A DNA stretch of 11,409 bases from Candidatus Roizmanbacteria bacterium CG_4_10_14_0_2_um_filter_36_35 (GTDB lineage Bacteria > Patescibacteriota > Microgenomatia > UBA1406 > GWC2-37-13), in the NCBI GenBank assembly GCA_002792355.1, contig PFOE01000011.1, positions 1 to 11,409 on the forward strand, read 5' to 3'. The notes beneath the pieces are model-generated. The model ran no database searches. It saw only the letters and a program-made list of their open reading frames with translations, and had not been told where the DNA came from. Of this stretch, positions 1-6,510 are shown in pieces. The stretch's first letter is position 1. Each line of letters opens with the position of its first letter. Position numbers and translations under genes: made by a program.

Positions 1-90
1 AAGACGTTACAATACGCTACTCCTCAGGAAATGTTAGAATTGGAGTATTCGAAATTACCATTATTAGTTAATGTTGCACTTAATCATTGA
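1..90 (+). CDS. 3' end of an unidentified protein (partial)
   Basis: Frame 1 is open from the first base to a TGA at 88-90 and gives 29 residues ending LLVNVALNH. The residue mix (Leu-rich, a mixed acidic and hydrophobic helix around EMLELEY) looks like real protein, and the gene would converge on the oxidoreductase with an 11-nt tail overlap (80-90), which is common in compact genomes. The stretch is too short to assign a family, and an open frame of this length can arise by chance. The upstream part lies outside the window. Confidence 0.35.
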   Translation, partial: KTLQYATPQEMLELEYSKLPLLVNVALNH

Positions 91-1492
91 ATGCAGGCAT
101 CCCCGCCACCTGTTTTCCTAATTTGACAGCGTAGTTAATACCCCTATCGTAAGGATAGGTCATGTCGAGGTTGGCGATGTAGAAGTTTTTAAGTGGTGTT
201 TTGAAATCAGGCTTGTTTTTCAAAAATTCTTTGTCAAAAATCGGCTGGGCAAAAGGCGCACGGAAAATATAAGAATTGATAATTGGTAATTGGTGATTGG
301 AGACTTGTTTGTTTCTTGGAATTTGGTTATTGGTTATTTTGTTCAAATATGGCATTACGTAGTCAAGTAATTCTTCATCCTTCATCTGCATAAGTTTATC
401 TTCTTTTTTCAAATACCATCCCAGATAAGCAATGTGATTGCCGCCATAATTTTTTTTATTCATAAAATTTGTATGCTGGACAATCCCCATGATAGGAATT
501 TTCGGAGTGGAAACATTAAGCCAGTAGGTTTTTTCCAGCAATGGTTCTTTGGTTTCCAATATCAAGGTCAAAGCGTGAAGATATTTTATCTTTGAAAATT
601 TATCTAGGTATTTTTTTGGGAAAATATTATTAGTCAGTTTTGTCATCGCTGGCGTTGGCAAGGTAGAGATAACGATGTCGTAGTCATTTCGAGTCCCGAC
701 GTTACGTCGGGGCGAGAAATCTAGAGAAGCGTTACGCTCCCTTCGATCGCTGGATTTCTCACTCCGTTCGAAATGACCGATGATTTCATATTTTCCCTCC
801 CGTTTTTTTATTTCTCTTATTTCGTAATTCGTTAATACGTTAACCCGCAAACTCCTTAACTCATCAACAATGTAATTGATTAATGTCTGAAATCCTCCTT
901 CAACATATCCTAGATTCTTCGTCCTTTTTTTGATTCTCGCCCAGATAAAAGAAGCCAAAACAATTTCCGCATAATCACCGAACTTTTTCCGAAAGAGCTC
1001 CTGCCACAGTTCGCTCCACACTTTTTCACCCATGGTTTTTTTCAAAAATTCTTCAGCAGTCTGTTTTTCGTAAAAAGGAAAAAAAGGAGAAAGTTTTAGA
1101 AAAGCAAGAATTATCCCGGCCCGTAATTTATCAGTTAAACTTAAAAAGGGGAATCTTAATAGATCAATAGGGTTATCTAAAGGATGGATTAAAAAGTTTT
1201 TAGATTTAAGATTTGGATTTGAGATTTCAAATATTGATGCTGTTTCTGGCGCTTTAAAAAATATCTTATTAAACCCGATTTCCCTGGCGAAATCCAGAAT
1301 GTCATTATCGTTGGCAAAAAGATGGTGATAGGTGTATTCCAGATACCAATCCCAATTCGGTTGTTTAAAGCCGGCTGCCAGGCCGCCCAAGACTTTTTCC
1401 TTTTCAAAAAGAGTTATTTGATGGCCTTTTTTACCTAAAAAATAAGAAGCGGTTAGTCCGGTGATTCCCCCTCCGAAAACAGCGACTCTCAT
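80..1492 (-). CDS. NAD(P)/FAD-dependent oxidoreductase, amine oxidase / protoporphyrinogen oxidase-like
   Basis: A 470-residue flavoprotein of the HemY/amine-oxidase type (COG1232-like). The N-terminus carries the dinucleotide-binding loop G7-G-G9-I-T-G12, the acidic ribose ligand E30 at the end of the second strand (LFEKE), and a GGLAAG loop at 36-41. The C-terminal FAD-contact region reads NFYIANLDMTYPYDRGINYAV. In CPR genomes such proteins are often near cell-envelope or glycosyltransferase genes, and the substrate is unknown; a role on polyprenoid, carotenoid or sugar-nucleotide substrates cannot be told apart from sequence. No signal peptide or membrane helix is evident. The frame contains three repeat-derived stretches (around 274-339, 683-777 and 1197-1231), so the protein is longer in loops than expected for the family. 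The ATG at 1492 immediately precedes the Rossmann strand and follows a TATAAT, which supports this start. It is the last of three minus-strand genes. Confidence 0.85.
   Translation of the reverse strand: MRVAVFGGGITGLTASYFLGKKGHQITLFEKEKVLGGLAAGFKQPNWDWYLEYTYHHLFANDNDILDFAREIGFNKIFFKAPETASIFEISNPNLKSKNFLIHPLDNPIDLLRFPFLSLTDKLRAGIILAFLKLSPFFPFYEKQTAEEFLKKTMGEKVWSELWQELFRKKFGDYAEIVLASFIWARIKKRTKNLGYVEGGFQTLINYIVDELRSLRVNVLTNYEIREIKKREGKYEIIGHFERSEKSSDRRERNASLDFSPRRNVGTRNDYDIVISTLPTPAMTKLTNNIFPKKYLDKFSKIKYLHALTLILETKEPLLEKTYWLNVSTPKIPIMGIVQHTNFMNKKNYGGNHIAYLGWYLKKEDKLMQMKDEELLDYVMPYLNKITNNQIPRNKQVSNHQLPIINSYIFRAPFAQPIFDKEFLKNKPDFKTPLKNFYIANLDMTYPYDRGINYAVKLGKQVAGMPAFND
274..339. repeat. TTGG-rich dispersed repeat inside the oxidoreductase frame
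   Basis: This low-complexity stretch is built of ATTGGTAATTGGTGATTGG-like words, with a related TTGGTTATTGGTTATTTT segment at its other end. Translated on the minus strand it gives a Gln/Asn/Ile-rich loop (TNNQIPRNKQVSNHQLP) just before the conserved FRAPFAQP segment. From memory, similar words recur in the intergenic DNA of many CPR genomes. It looks like a repeat accommodated in frame. Confidence 0.5.
683..777. repeat. Palindromic repeat inserted in the oxidoreductase coding frame
   Basis: The element has perfect 10-bp terminal inverted repeats, GTCATTTCGA at 683-692 and TCGAAATGAC at 768-777. It also has an inner pair, GAGAAATC (714-721) with GATTTCTC (753-760), and a hairpin CCCGACG-TTA-CGTCGGG at 695-711. 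On the minus strand it is translated as a charged Arg/Ser/Asp-rich segment (HFERSEKSSDRRERN and onward) wedged between KYEIIG and the conserved YDIVISTLPTP strand, where a surface loop would lie. The layout resembles coding palindromic elements such as those of Rickettsia; no homology to those is claimed. Confidence 0.85.
1197..1231. repeat. GATTT-type dispersed repeat inside the oxidoreductase frame
   Basis: The segment is a run of near-tandem units TTAGATTTAAGATTTGGATTTGAGATTTC. It is translated on the minus strand as EISNPNLKSKNF, an Asn/Lys-rich loop. The unit structure is visible directly; that it is a mobile or dispersed repeat is inferred from recalled similar words in other CPR genomes. 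Confidence 0.4.
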
Positions 1493-1500
1493 AAGGTATT

Positions 1501-1509
1501 ATTATAGCA
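1501..1509 (-). promoter_or_regulatory. Extended -10 promoter of the oxidoreductase gene
   Basis: On the minus strand TGC-TATAAT (1509-1501) ends 8 nt before the ATG at 1492, so transcription would start about 2 nt before the start codon. No -35 match is seen at 16-18 bp, but the TGn extension can compensate. There is no Shine-Dalgarno sequence, consistent with a leaderless message. Confidence 0.6.
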
Positions 1510-1510
1510 G

Positions 1511-1557
1511 GAGAGATCCCTTCACTTCGACTTCGTTCAGTGTCGGGATGACAGGGG
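1511..1557. repeat. Intergenic palindromic repeat
   Basis: The sequence forms nested inverted repeats, ATCCC (1516-1520) with GGGAT (1545-1549) and CACT (1523-1526) with AGTG (1539-1542), and continues into GACAGGGGG. It belongs in style to the same TTCG-rich family as the elements at 683 and 3893. It lies directly upstream of the oxidoreductase -10 box and downstream of the AI-2E gene, so it could act as a weak transcript-end structure, but there is no T-run after it. Confidence 0.6.
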
Positions 1558-1597
1558 GCGTAATTACCGCAAATTTACCGCAGTTTCTCTACAAGTT

Positions 1598-2578
1598 TTA
1601 CTTTCTTTGCAGTTTTTGATTTTCAATAAGAATGGTTTCAACAAAGATTGTCGTCGGCACAGCAAGTAAAACACCCAAGACTCCGGCGAGTTTGCCACCG
1701 ATCATCAAAGCCATCAAGGTGATAATCGGATGCAGTCCAACAACTTTTTTCACCACCAGAGGAACAATGAGATTATTTTCCACCTGTTGGACGATAAAGT
1801 ACAAAGCAATATTGGAAAGCCCCAGGACATAAGAAATGGAAAAGCCGATAAGAGCAGCCGGAATAGTAGAAATAATCGGCCCCAGGTTGGGGACGACTTC
1901 CAAGAGTCCGGCCAGAACCGCTAGGGCGACTGCGTATTTCATGCCGATTATAGTCAGGCCGATATAGGTTATGACTCCGACAATCGTCATCAAAAGCGCT
2001 TCTCCCCAAAACCAGGAACCGGCTCTTTTTTGACCCAGTTCAATAATATGAGCAATTTTTTTTGCACTGGCGTCGTCAAAAAAATTAGTGAGAACTCTCT
2101 CAATAAAGTCTTTTTCTAAAAGCAGGTAAAAGCCAAAAAATAACGTTGAAAGAAGAAAGATGGCGTTTGAAAAAACACTCCTAATAAGATGGACCAGATC
2201 GTTAGCGAGATTGGGCAGGTTTTGCGTCAGAGTGCTAATATCTACATAGGATGAGATTTGAGGCAAGGTTGCTTTGACAATATGAGGAAGGTTTTTAAAT
2301 AAAAAAACAATTTCTTTGAGAAGAGGTGGAACGACTAAGGAAAAAAGATTAAAAATAACAAATAAAAATGTGAAATAAATAAGAATAGAGCCGATCAAGC
2401 GGGGAATTCTTCTTTTTTCCAGAAACCAAACCACTGGTTTTAAAGCTCCGCTGATGACAAAAGCAATAAATAAAGAAAAAATAAGATCTCTAATCTGCCA
2501 GAGCAATACCAAAGACAGTAGAAAAAAAACCGTAAAAACAATGGTTTTTGAGGAAATCTCGATTTTTTGCGGTTTCAT
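1598..2578 (-). CDS. AI-2E family transporter-like membrane protein
   Basis: A 326-residue polytopic membrane protein, typical in length for the AI-2E/PerM-like family. Hydrophobic segments cover roughly residues 12-32, 34-50, 60-85, 140-155 and several more in the C-terminal half. Family hallmarks are the PNLGPIISTIPAALIG loop and the C-terminal block QQVENNLIVPLVV followed by VGLHPIITLMALMIGGKLAGVLG and LLAVP. Members have been linked to autoinducer-2 export or to sodium/proton exchange, but most are uncharacterised, so only the family is called here. The ATG at 2578 lies 19 nt after the comF stop and 8 nt after a TATAAT, and no Shine-Dalgarno sequence is present. It could be co-transcribed with comF or made from its own leaderless message. 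Confidence 0.88.
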   Translation of the reverse strand: MKPQKIEISSKTIVFTVFFLLSLVLLWQIRDLIFSLFIAFVISGALKPVVWFLEKRRIPRLIGSILIYFTFLFVIFNLFSLVVPPLLKEIVFLFKNLPHIVKATLPQISSYVDISTLTQNLPNLANDLVHLIRSVFSNAIFLLSTLFFGFYLLLEKDFIERVLTNFFDDASAKKIAHIIELGQKRAGSWFWGEALLMTIVGVITYIGLTIIGMKYAVALAVLAGLLEVVPNLGPIISTIPAALIGFSISYVLGLSNIALYFIVQQVENNLIVPLVVKKVVGLHPIITLMALMIGGKLAGVLGVLLAVPTTIFVETILIENQKLQRK

Positions 2579-2586
2579 ACACGGTA

Positions 2587-2592
2587 ATTATA
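2587..2592 (-). promoter_or_regulatory. -10 box upstream of the AI-2E gene
   Basis: On the minus strand a perfect TATAAT (2592-2587), preceded by GTG, lies in the 19-nt gap after the comF stop. It ends 8 nt before the ATG, predicting an mRNA start about 2 nt before the codon. No -35 match is visible inside the comF 3' end. Confidence 0.45.
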
Positions 2593-2597
2593 CACTA

Positions 2598-3290
2598 TTA
2601 CCCTTTGGCAAGAGCTAAAACATAGACTTTAGCAGCGCCGGCCTTTTTGAGAACTTTGGCGGCTTCTCTGACAGTCGAACCGGTGGTAACAACGTCGTCA
2701 ACCAAAATGATTTTAGATCCGATGACCTTAGACTTATTAACAGGATTGATTTTAAAAGCGCCCCTTAAATTATTGTATCTGTCTTTTTTGGTTTTTAATT
2801 CGGCCTGGGGAAGGGTTTCTTTGACTCTAATTAAAAAATCAGAGATGGGAAAGTCAAGAAAGGCCTGGAAAAACCTGGTGATTAAAAATGCCTGATTAAA
2901 GCCCCGTTCTCTGATTTTTCTTTTGGAGAGAGGAATCGGCTGAAGAAAGAAATCCTTAGAAATCCTTTTATAAAAGCCAATCTGCCTGACTGCCTCCGGT
3001 TCGATAATTCTGGTCAAATCCTTCCAGGCCTCGGTGACCAAACGGTACTTAATATTTTTAATAATTTTCTTTAAAAGGTTATTGTAAGAGAAAATTGCGG
3101 TCAGTCCGGTAATGTTAAAGTTTTTTAAACAAATAGGGTGGGTTAGACTGTATAAGCTGGCCTTTTTGCAGTAGAAACAGGTGTTCCGGTCGAGGTAGTG
3201 GAGCTGCCTTTGGCATTTTGGACAAATATAGGCTCCCAGGATACTGCAGCCAAGACAGTGTTTGGGGAAAAGCAGGTCGGTAAAGAACAT
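2598..3290 (-). CDS. comF: ComF family protein (phosphoribosyltransferase-like competence protein)
   Basis: A 230-residue ComF homologue when started at the ATG at 3290. The N-terminal zinc-ribbon region has paired cysteines C12-x2-C15, C23-x2-C26 and C38-x2-C41. The C-terminal half is a type I phosphoribosyltransferase fold with the PRPP loop VDDVVTTGST at about 197-206. The block RERGFNQA before it is another family hallmark. In model bacteria ComF is needed for import of transforming single-stranded DNA through the ComEC channel; CPR bacteria commonly keep such genes, perhaps to salvage environmental DNA. A TTG at 3347 in the same frame would add 19 residues, but these look unlike the family. 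The ATG at 3290 is followed at once by the typical FFTDLLFPKHCLGC opening and preceded by TATAAT, so it is preferred. It is divergent from nrdR. Confidence 0.88.
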   Translation of the reverse strand: MFFTDLLFPKHCLGCSILGAYICPKCQRQLHYLDRNTCFYCKKASLYSLTHPICLKNFNITGLTAIFSYNNLLKKIIKNIKYRLVTEAWKDLTRIIEPEAVRQIGFYKRISKDFFLQPIPLSKRKIRERGFNQAFLITRFFQAFLDFPISDFLIRVKETLPQAELKTKKDRYNNLRGAFKINPVNKSKVIGSKIILVDDVVTTGSTVREAAKVLKKAGAAKVYVLALAKG

Positions 3291-3296
3291 AGTTTC

Positions 3297-3302
3297 ATTA
3301 TA
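3297..3302 (-). promoter_or_regulatory. -10 box upstream of comF
   Basis: On the minus strand TATAAT (3302-3297) ends 6 nt before the ATG at 3290, so the expected transcription start coincides with the A of the start codon. No Shine-Dalgarno sequence and no clear -35 box are visible. Confidence 0.5.
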
Positions 3303-3401
3303 AATGTTCACAAAATTTTGGGAATGTGACTTTTTTCTAAAATACAAAAAGACCTTGAGGCTAAATTTTTACCTGATATAGTTTTTATGTATTTTGACCT
3401 C

Positions 3402-3430
3402 TTGAAATCCTACCATTAGTGTTTTAAATT
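3402..3430 (+). promoter_or_regulatory. Candidate promoter of the nrdR-nrdJ-B12 cluster
   Basis: TTGAAA (3402-3407), a 17-bp spacer and TAAATT (3425-3430) give a moderate sigma-70-type match. An alternative -35, TTGACC at 3394-3399, lacks a good partner. The message would begin near 3437, close to the AAGAGG (3433-3438), so this promoter could clip the Shine-Dalgarno sequence; the true start may be further upstream. Confidence 0.35.
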
Positions 3431-3442
3431 TTAAGAGGCACT

Positions 3443-3889
3443 ATGTATTGTATTTTTTGCAAGAATACCGACACCGAAGTTATTGAAACAAGACTGTCTG
3501 AAGACGGGGGCGCGATAAGAAGACGAAGACAGTGTCCAAAGTGCGAGAAGCGGTTTACGACATACGAACGGATTGAAGAGCTGCCGATACTGGTAATCAA
3601 AAGAGACGGCCGGCGGGAAAGATTCGACAGGGAGAAGTTGAGAAAAGGAGTTATTTTGCCCTGCGAAAAAACAACAGTAACAAGTGAGCAGATTGAAAAT
3701 TTAATTAATGAAGTTGAAGCTGATTTAAAACAGAAAGACTCAACAGAGATTGAAAGCCGCGAGATAGGCAATTTAGTTGCCAGAAAATTAAAAAAACTGG
3801 ATAAAATTGCCTACATCAGATTTGCAGCAGTTTTCAAAAGGTTTGTTGACCCTGAGGATTTTGAGACAGAACTTAAGAAGTTAACATAA
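3443..3889 (+). CDS. nrdR: Transcriptional repressor NrdR
   Basis: A 148-residue NrdR, full length for the family. The N-terminal zinc ribbon uses C3-x2-C6 and C31-x2-C34, with the conserved stretch SEDGGAIRRRRQCPKC between and RFTTYERIE after it. An ATP-cone domain follows at about residues 46-136 (VIKRDGRRERFDREKLRKGV opening). NrdR binds paired boxes near ribonucleotide reductase promoters and senses (d)ATP through the cone, so its place directly before nrdJ fits its role and suggests autoregulation of the cluster. The ATG is preceded by AAGAGG at 3433-3438, one of the few clear Shine-Dalgarno sequences in the window. No full NrdR box is evident upstream. Confidence 0.95.
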   Translation: MYCIFCKNTDTEVIETRLSEDGGAIRRRRQCPKCEKRFTTYERIEELPILVIKRDGRRERFDREKLRKGVILPCEKTTVTSEQIENLINEVEADLKQKDSTEIESREIGNLVARKLKKLDKIAYIRFAAVFKRFVDPEDFETELKKLT

Positions 3890-3892
3890 GTT

Positions 3893-3967
3893 GTCATTGC
3901 GAGGAGCGTAGCGACGAAGCAATCTCTTGATCAGATTGCTTCGCTCCCTTCGCTCGCTCGCAATGAC
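3893..3967. repeat. Large palindromic repeat between nrdR and nrdJ
   Basis: Outer arms GTCATTGCGAG (3893-3903) and CTCGCAATGAC (3957-3967) are perfect inverted repeats. Inner arms GAAGCAATCT (3916-3925) and AGATTGCTTC (3933-3942) close on a 7-nt loop. It nearly fills the 91-nt gap between the two genes. Without a T-run it is not a canonical terminator, but as RNA it would form a long hairpin between the two cistrons. An in-frame ATG at 3927 inside it is an artefact of the repeat. Confidence 0.9.
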
Positions 3968-3980
3968 AGTAGGAAGAAAT

Positions 3981-6425
3981 ATGAAACTGACAGGAATATC
4001 AGAAAAGGTTTTTTTGGACCGTTATTCTTTAAAAGACAAAACTGGTAAATCAATCGAAAAAAAACCAGAGGAGATGTGGAAAAGGATCGCAAAGGCAGCG
4101 GCTCAAGTGGAAAGAAAATCAAAACAAAACAGGTGGGAAAAAGAATTTTATTCGATTCTAAAAGATTTTAAGTATGTGCCGGGTGGCAGGATTTTGTCAG
4201 GCGCCGGCACTGGTTTTAGCGTTTCTTTCTATAACTGTTTTGTAATTCCGTCGCCCAAAGATTCAAGAGGAGGAATCTTGGAAACCCTCAAACAGATGAT
4301 CGAGATTATGGCTCGGGGAGGAGGAGTCGGTATTAACCTTTCATCTTTAAGACCAAGAGGCAGCCGGGTAAAAAAAGTCAATGGTTTTTCCTCCGGTCCG
4401 ATTAACTGGGCAGAACTTTTCTCGGTCGCCACCAAAGATATTATCCAGCAGGGAGGAACGAGGCGGGGCGCTTTAATGCTTATGCTTTGGGACTGGCATC
4501 CTGATATTGAAGAGTTTATTACTGTTAAGCAGGATCTTTCCCGGATTAACGGCGCCAATTTATCGCTTTGCATTTCCGACAGTTTTATGGAGGCGGTTGA
4601 AAAAGATGCTGACTGGCCTTTGGTTTTTCCGGACTATAAAGATCCGGAATACGATGAAAAATGGACCGGTGATTTGGATGCCTGGAAAAAAATGGGCAAA
4701 AAAGTCATCGTCCATAAAATCGTCAAGGCGAGAAAGATCTGGGATCTAATTGCTGAGGCGGCCTGGAGGTCAGCCGAACCCGGAGTCGTTTTCCTTGATA
4801 GATACAACAAACTTTATAATAACTACTACTGGAACAAAGTCATCTGCGTCAACCCCTGCGGCGAAGAAGGTCTGCCGGCCTGGGGAGTCTGCAACCTTGG
4901 CTCGATCAATCTTTCGGCTCTGGTCAAAGGCAAAGACATTGACAGAAAAGGTCGTTTTGACTTTAGCGCTCTAAAAAAAATTGTCCGGGCAGCGGTCCGT
5001 TTTCAAGACAATATTGTTGATATGGATCCGTATGTTTTTCCGGGAATAAAAAAGACCCAGCTTGAAGGCGAAAGAAGAATTGGTCTTGGGACAATGGGGC
5101 TTGGAGACACTCTTATTAAGCTTCATTTGCGCTACGGGTCGCCGGAATCTCTTGAATTCATTGACAAAGTTTACAACGTGATAAGAGATGAGGCTTATCT
5201 GGCTTCGTCATTGTCTGCTAAAGAAAAAGGCAGTTTTCCCAAACTTGACAAAAAACTTTATCTTGAAGGCAAATTTGTCAGCCAGCTGACAGACAGCGTC
5301 AAAAAATCAATCAAAAAAAACGGCATCAGAAATTCTTTGCTTCTAATGCAGGCGCCGACCGGATCAACTTCCTTGATGGTGGAGACAACCAGCGGTATCG
5401 AGCCTGTTTATGAATTTGAGTTTAAGCGCCACGACAGACTGGGCGACCATGTCATCCGTCATCATCTATATAATGTCTGGTATAAAAAACATGAAAAAGA
5501 AATCAAAGCCGGTAAATTGAAAAAACCTGACTGGTTTGTCTCGGCCAATAATCTGACTCCGGAAGATCACGTGACTGTCCAGGCAGTGATCCAGAAATAT
5601 GTCGACGCTTCAATCTCAAAGACGGTTAACGCGCCGAAAACTCATACGGTTGAGGACGTTAAGAAGCTTTATACTCTGGCTTACAAACTTGGATGCAAGG
5701 GAATTGCCTATATGAGAGACGGGTCGCGGCCAGGAGTTTTGGAACGCAAGGAATCCGCCTCCGCCAAGGCTTCGGCCTTCGGCTCGACGGAGTCAAGCCT
5801 ACGGCCGACGAAGTCGGCGGACGAAGTAAAAACCGTTACTCCAGGGCCATATACGATAAAACCTAGACCGATGGTAGTCCGCGGCGCCACATACAGGATC
5901 CAGACTCCAGTTGGCATAGCTTTTATTACTCTTAATACTAACGGCGGCAGTCCACCCGAGCCTTTAGAGATGTTTATTACGGTTGGCAAAGCCGGAAGCG
6001 ACATCTATGCAATGGCCGAAGGCTTGGGAAGGATGGTTTCGGTTGCTCTGAGATTTTCTTCCCATCTGCCGGTAATCGAACGGGTTCATGAGATTATAAG
6101 CCAGCTTTCCGGAATCGGCGGCGCCAGAAGCAGCGGTTTTGGAAAAGACAAAATCAGAAGCCTGCCTGACGCCATTGCCAAAGTGCTCGCCATGCATTAC
6201 GGCCTAAACGGTGAGGCAAAAAAATTAGAAGAAGAAGGAATTATTCATAAACCGGTTCAGGAAACGCCGCGCCTTGTGACAACAATGACTCAGCCGACTC
6301 TTATCCAATCCCAGGCAATCGTTCCCTCAACCTCTTTTGACATCTGCCCGACCTGCGGCGAAGCCACTTTGGTCCACGAAGAAGGATGCAAGAAATGTTA
6401 CGGCTGCGGCTATTCGGAATGTTAG
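3981..6425 (+). CDS. nrdJ: Adenosylcobalamin-dependent ribonucleoside-diphosphate reductase (class II, NrdJ)
   Basis: An 814-residue class II ribonucleotide reductase, which makes deoxynucleotides with a thiyl radical generated from adenosylcobalamin. Catalytic features are visible: C86 in YNCFVIPS and C304 in GVCNLGSIN as the redox pair, and C293 with its glutamate in VNPCGEE as the radical site. The 11-residue spacing C293-C304 matches the family. PTGSTS (from P459) and SGIEP form the phosphate-binding region. A TSCPD-type domain lies at about 633-735, and a C-terminal cysteine cluster has C789, C792, C803, C806, C809 and C814, the last pair being the likely thiol shuttle. There is no N-terminal ATP cone. 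The ATG at 3981 has AGGAAG just upstream; an earlier in-frame ATG lies within the palindromic repeat. Residues about 592-614 (ASAKASAFGSTESSLRPTK) are repeat-encoded and sit in the linker before the TSCPD domain. Confidence 0.95.
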   Translation: MKLTGISEKVFLDRYSLKDKTGKSIEKKPEEMWKRIAKAAAQVERKSKQNRWEKEFYSILKDFKYVPGGRILSGAGTGFSVSFYNCFVIPSPKDSRGGILETLKQMIEIMARGGGVGINLSSLRPRGSRVKKVNGFSSGPINWAELFSVATKDIIQQGGTRRGALMLMLWDWHPDIEEFITVKQDLSRINGANLSLCISDSFMEAVEKDADWPLVFPDYKDPEYDEKWTGDLDAWKKMGKKVIVHKIVKARKIWDLIAEAAWRSAEPGVVFLDRYNKLYNNYYWNKVICVNPCGEEGLPAWGVCNLGSINLSALVKGKDIDRKGRFDFSALKKIVRAAVRFQDNIVDMDPYVFPGIKKTQLEGERRIGLGTMGLGDTLIKLHLRYGSPESLEFIDKVYNVIRDEAYLASSLSAKEKGSFPKLDKKLYLEGKFVSQLTDSVKKSIKKNGIRNSLLLMQAPTGSTSLMVETTSGIEPVYEFEFKRHDRLGDHVIRHHLYNVWYKKHEKEIKAGKLKKPDWFVSANNLTPEDHVTVQAVIQKYVDASISKTVNAPKTHTVEDVKKLYTLAYKLGCKGIAYMRDGSRPGVLERKESASAKASAFGSTESSLRPTKSADEVKTVTPGPYTIKPRPMVVRGATYRIQTPVGIAFITLNTNGGSPPEPLEMFITVGKAGSDIYAMAEGLGRMVSVALRFSSHLPVIERVHEIISQLSGIGGARSSGFGKDKIRSLPDAIAKVLAMHYGLNGEAKKLEEEGIIHKPVQETPRLVTTMTQPTLIQSQAIVPSTSFDICPTCGEATLVHEEGCKKCYGCGYSEC
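5754..5821. repeat. Palindromic repeat inserted in nrdJ coding sequence
   Basis: The element is bounded by TCCGCC (5754-5759) and GGCGGA (5816-5821). It contains two tight hairpins: AAGGC-TTCG-GCCTT at 5766-5779 and GCCGAC-GAA-GTCGGC at 5804-5818. It encodes an Ala/Ser-rich linker (SASAKASAFGSTESS) where family members have none that I recall. Its GC content is well above that of the flanking DNA. The catalytic frame continues normally after it. Confidence 0.85.
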
Positions 6426-6454
6426 TTAAAATTAGTCGGAGTTAGTCAACAGTT

Positions 6455-6506
6455 GGTTTAATTAGTCTGCTAAAAACTAACTATGACTAATTCAACTAAT
6501 TAAACC
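6455..6506. repeat. ACTAATTAAACC inverted repeat between nrdJ and the adenosyltransferase
   Basis: GGTTTAATTAGT (6455-6466) and ACTAATTAAACC (6495-6506) are perfect 12-bp arms with a 28-nt loop. The loop word AACTAACTATGACTAATT (6475-6492) recurs with one change at 10674-10691. The hairpin abuts the ATG at 6511, which lacks a Shine-Dalgarno sequence, so it could influence translation of the adenosyltransferase. Confidence 0.75.
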
Positions 6507-6510
6507 AGTT

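Noticed and set aside
274..339. CRISPR-like array in the TTGG-rich tract
   Set aside because: The units are short and degenerate, without regular spacers, and lie inside a coding frame.
3291..3347. TTG start extending comF by 19 residues
   Set aside because: The extra residues do not resemble ComF, and the ATG at 3290 follows a -10 box and opens with the family's usual sequence.
3369..3384. Possible NrdR box upstream of nrdR
   Set aside because: The right half (ATATAGTTT) fits the recalled consensus but the left half does not, and no second box at the usual helical spacing was found.
3927..3980. Upstream ATG extending nrdJ by 18 codons
   Set aside because: The extension is translated palindromic repeat (LLRSLRSLAMT); the ATG at 3981 has a Shine-Dalgarno sequence.
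5708..6197. Open frames on the minus strand opposite nrdJ
   Set aside because: They lie wholly opposite conserved NrdJ coding sequence, have no family resemblance and no start signals.
3361..6510. Cobalamin riboswitch before nrdR, nrdJ or the adenosyltransferase
   Set aside because: The gaps are only 80-150 nt, filled by repeats or promoter, and no B12-box-like conserved core is visible.
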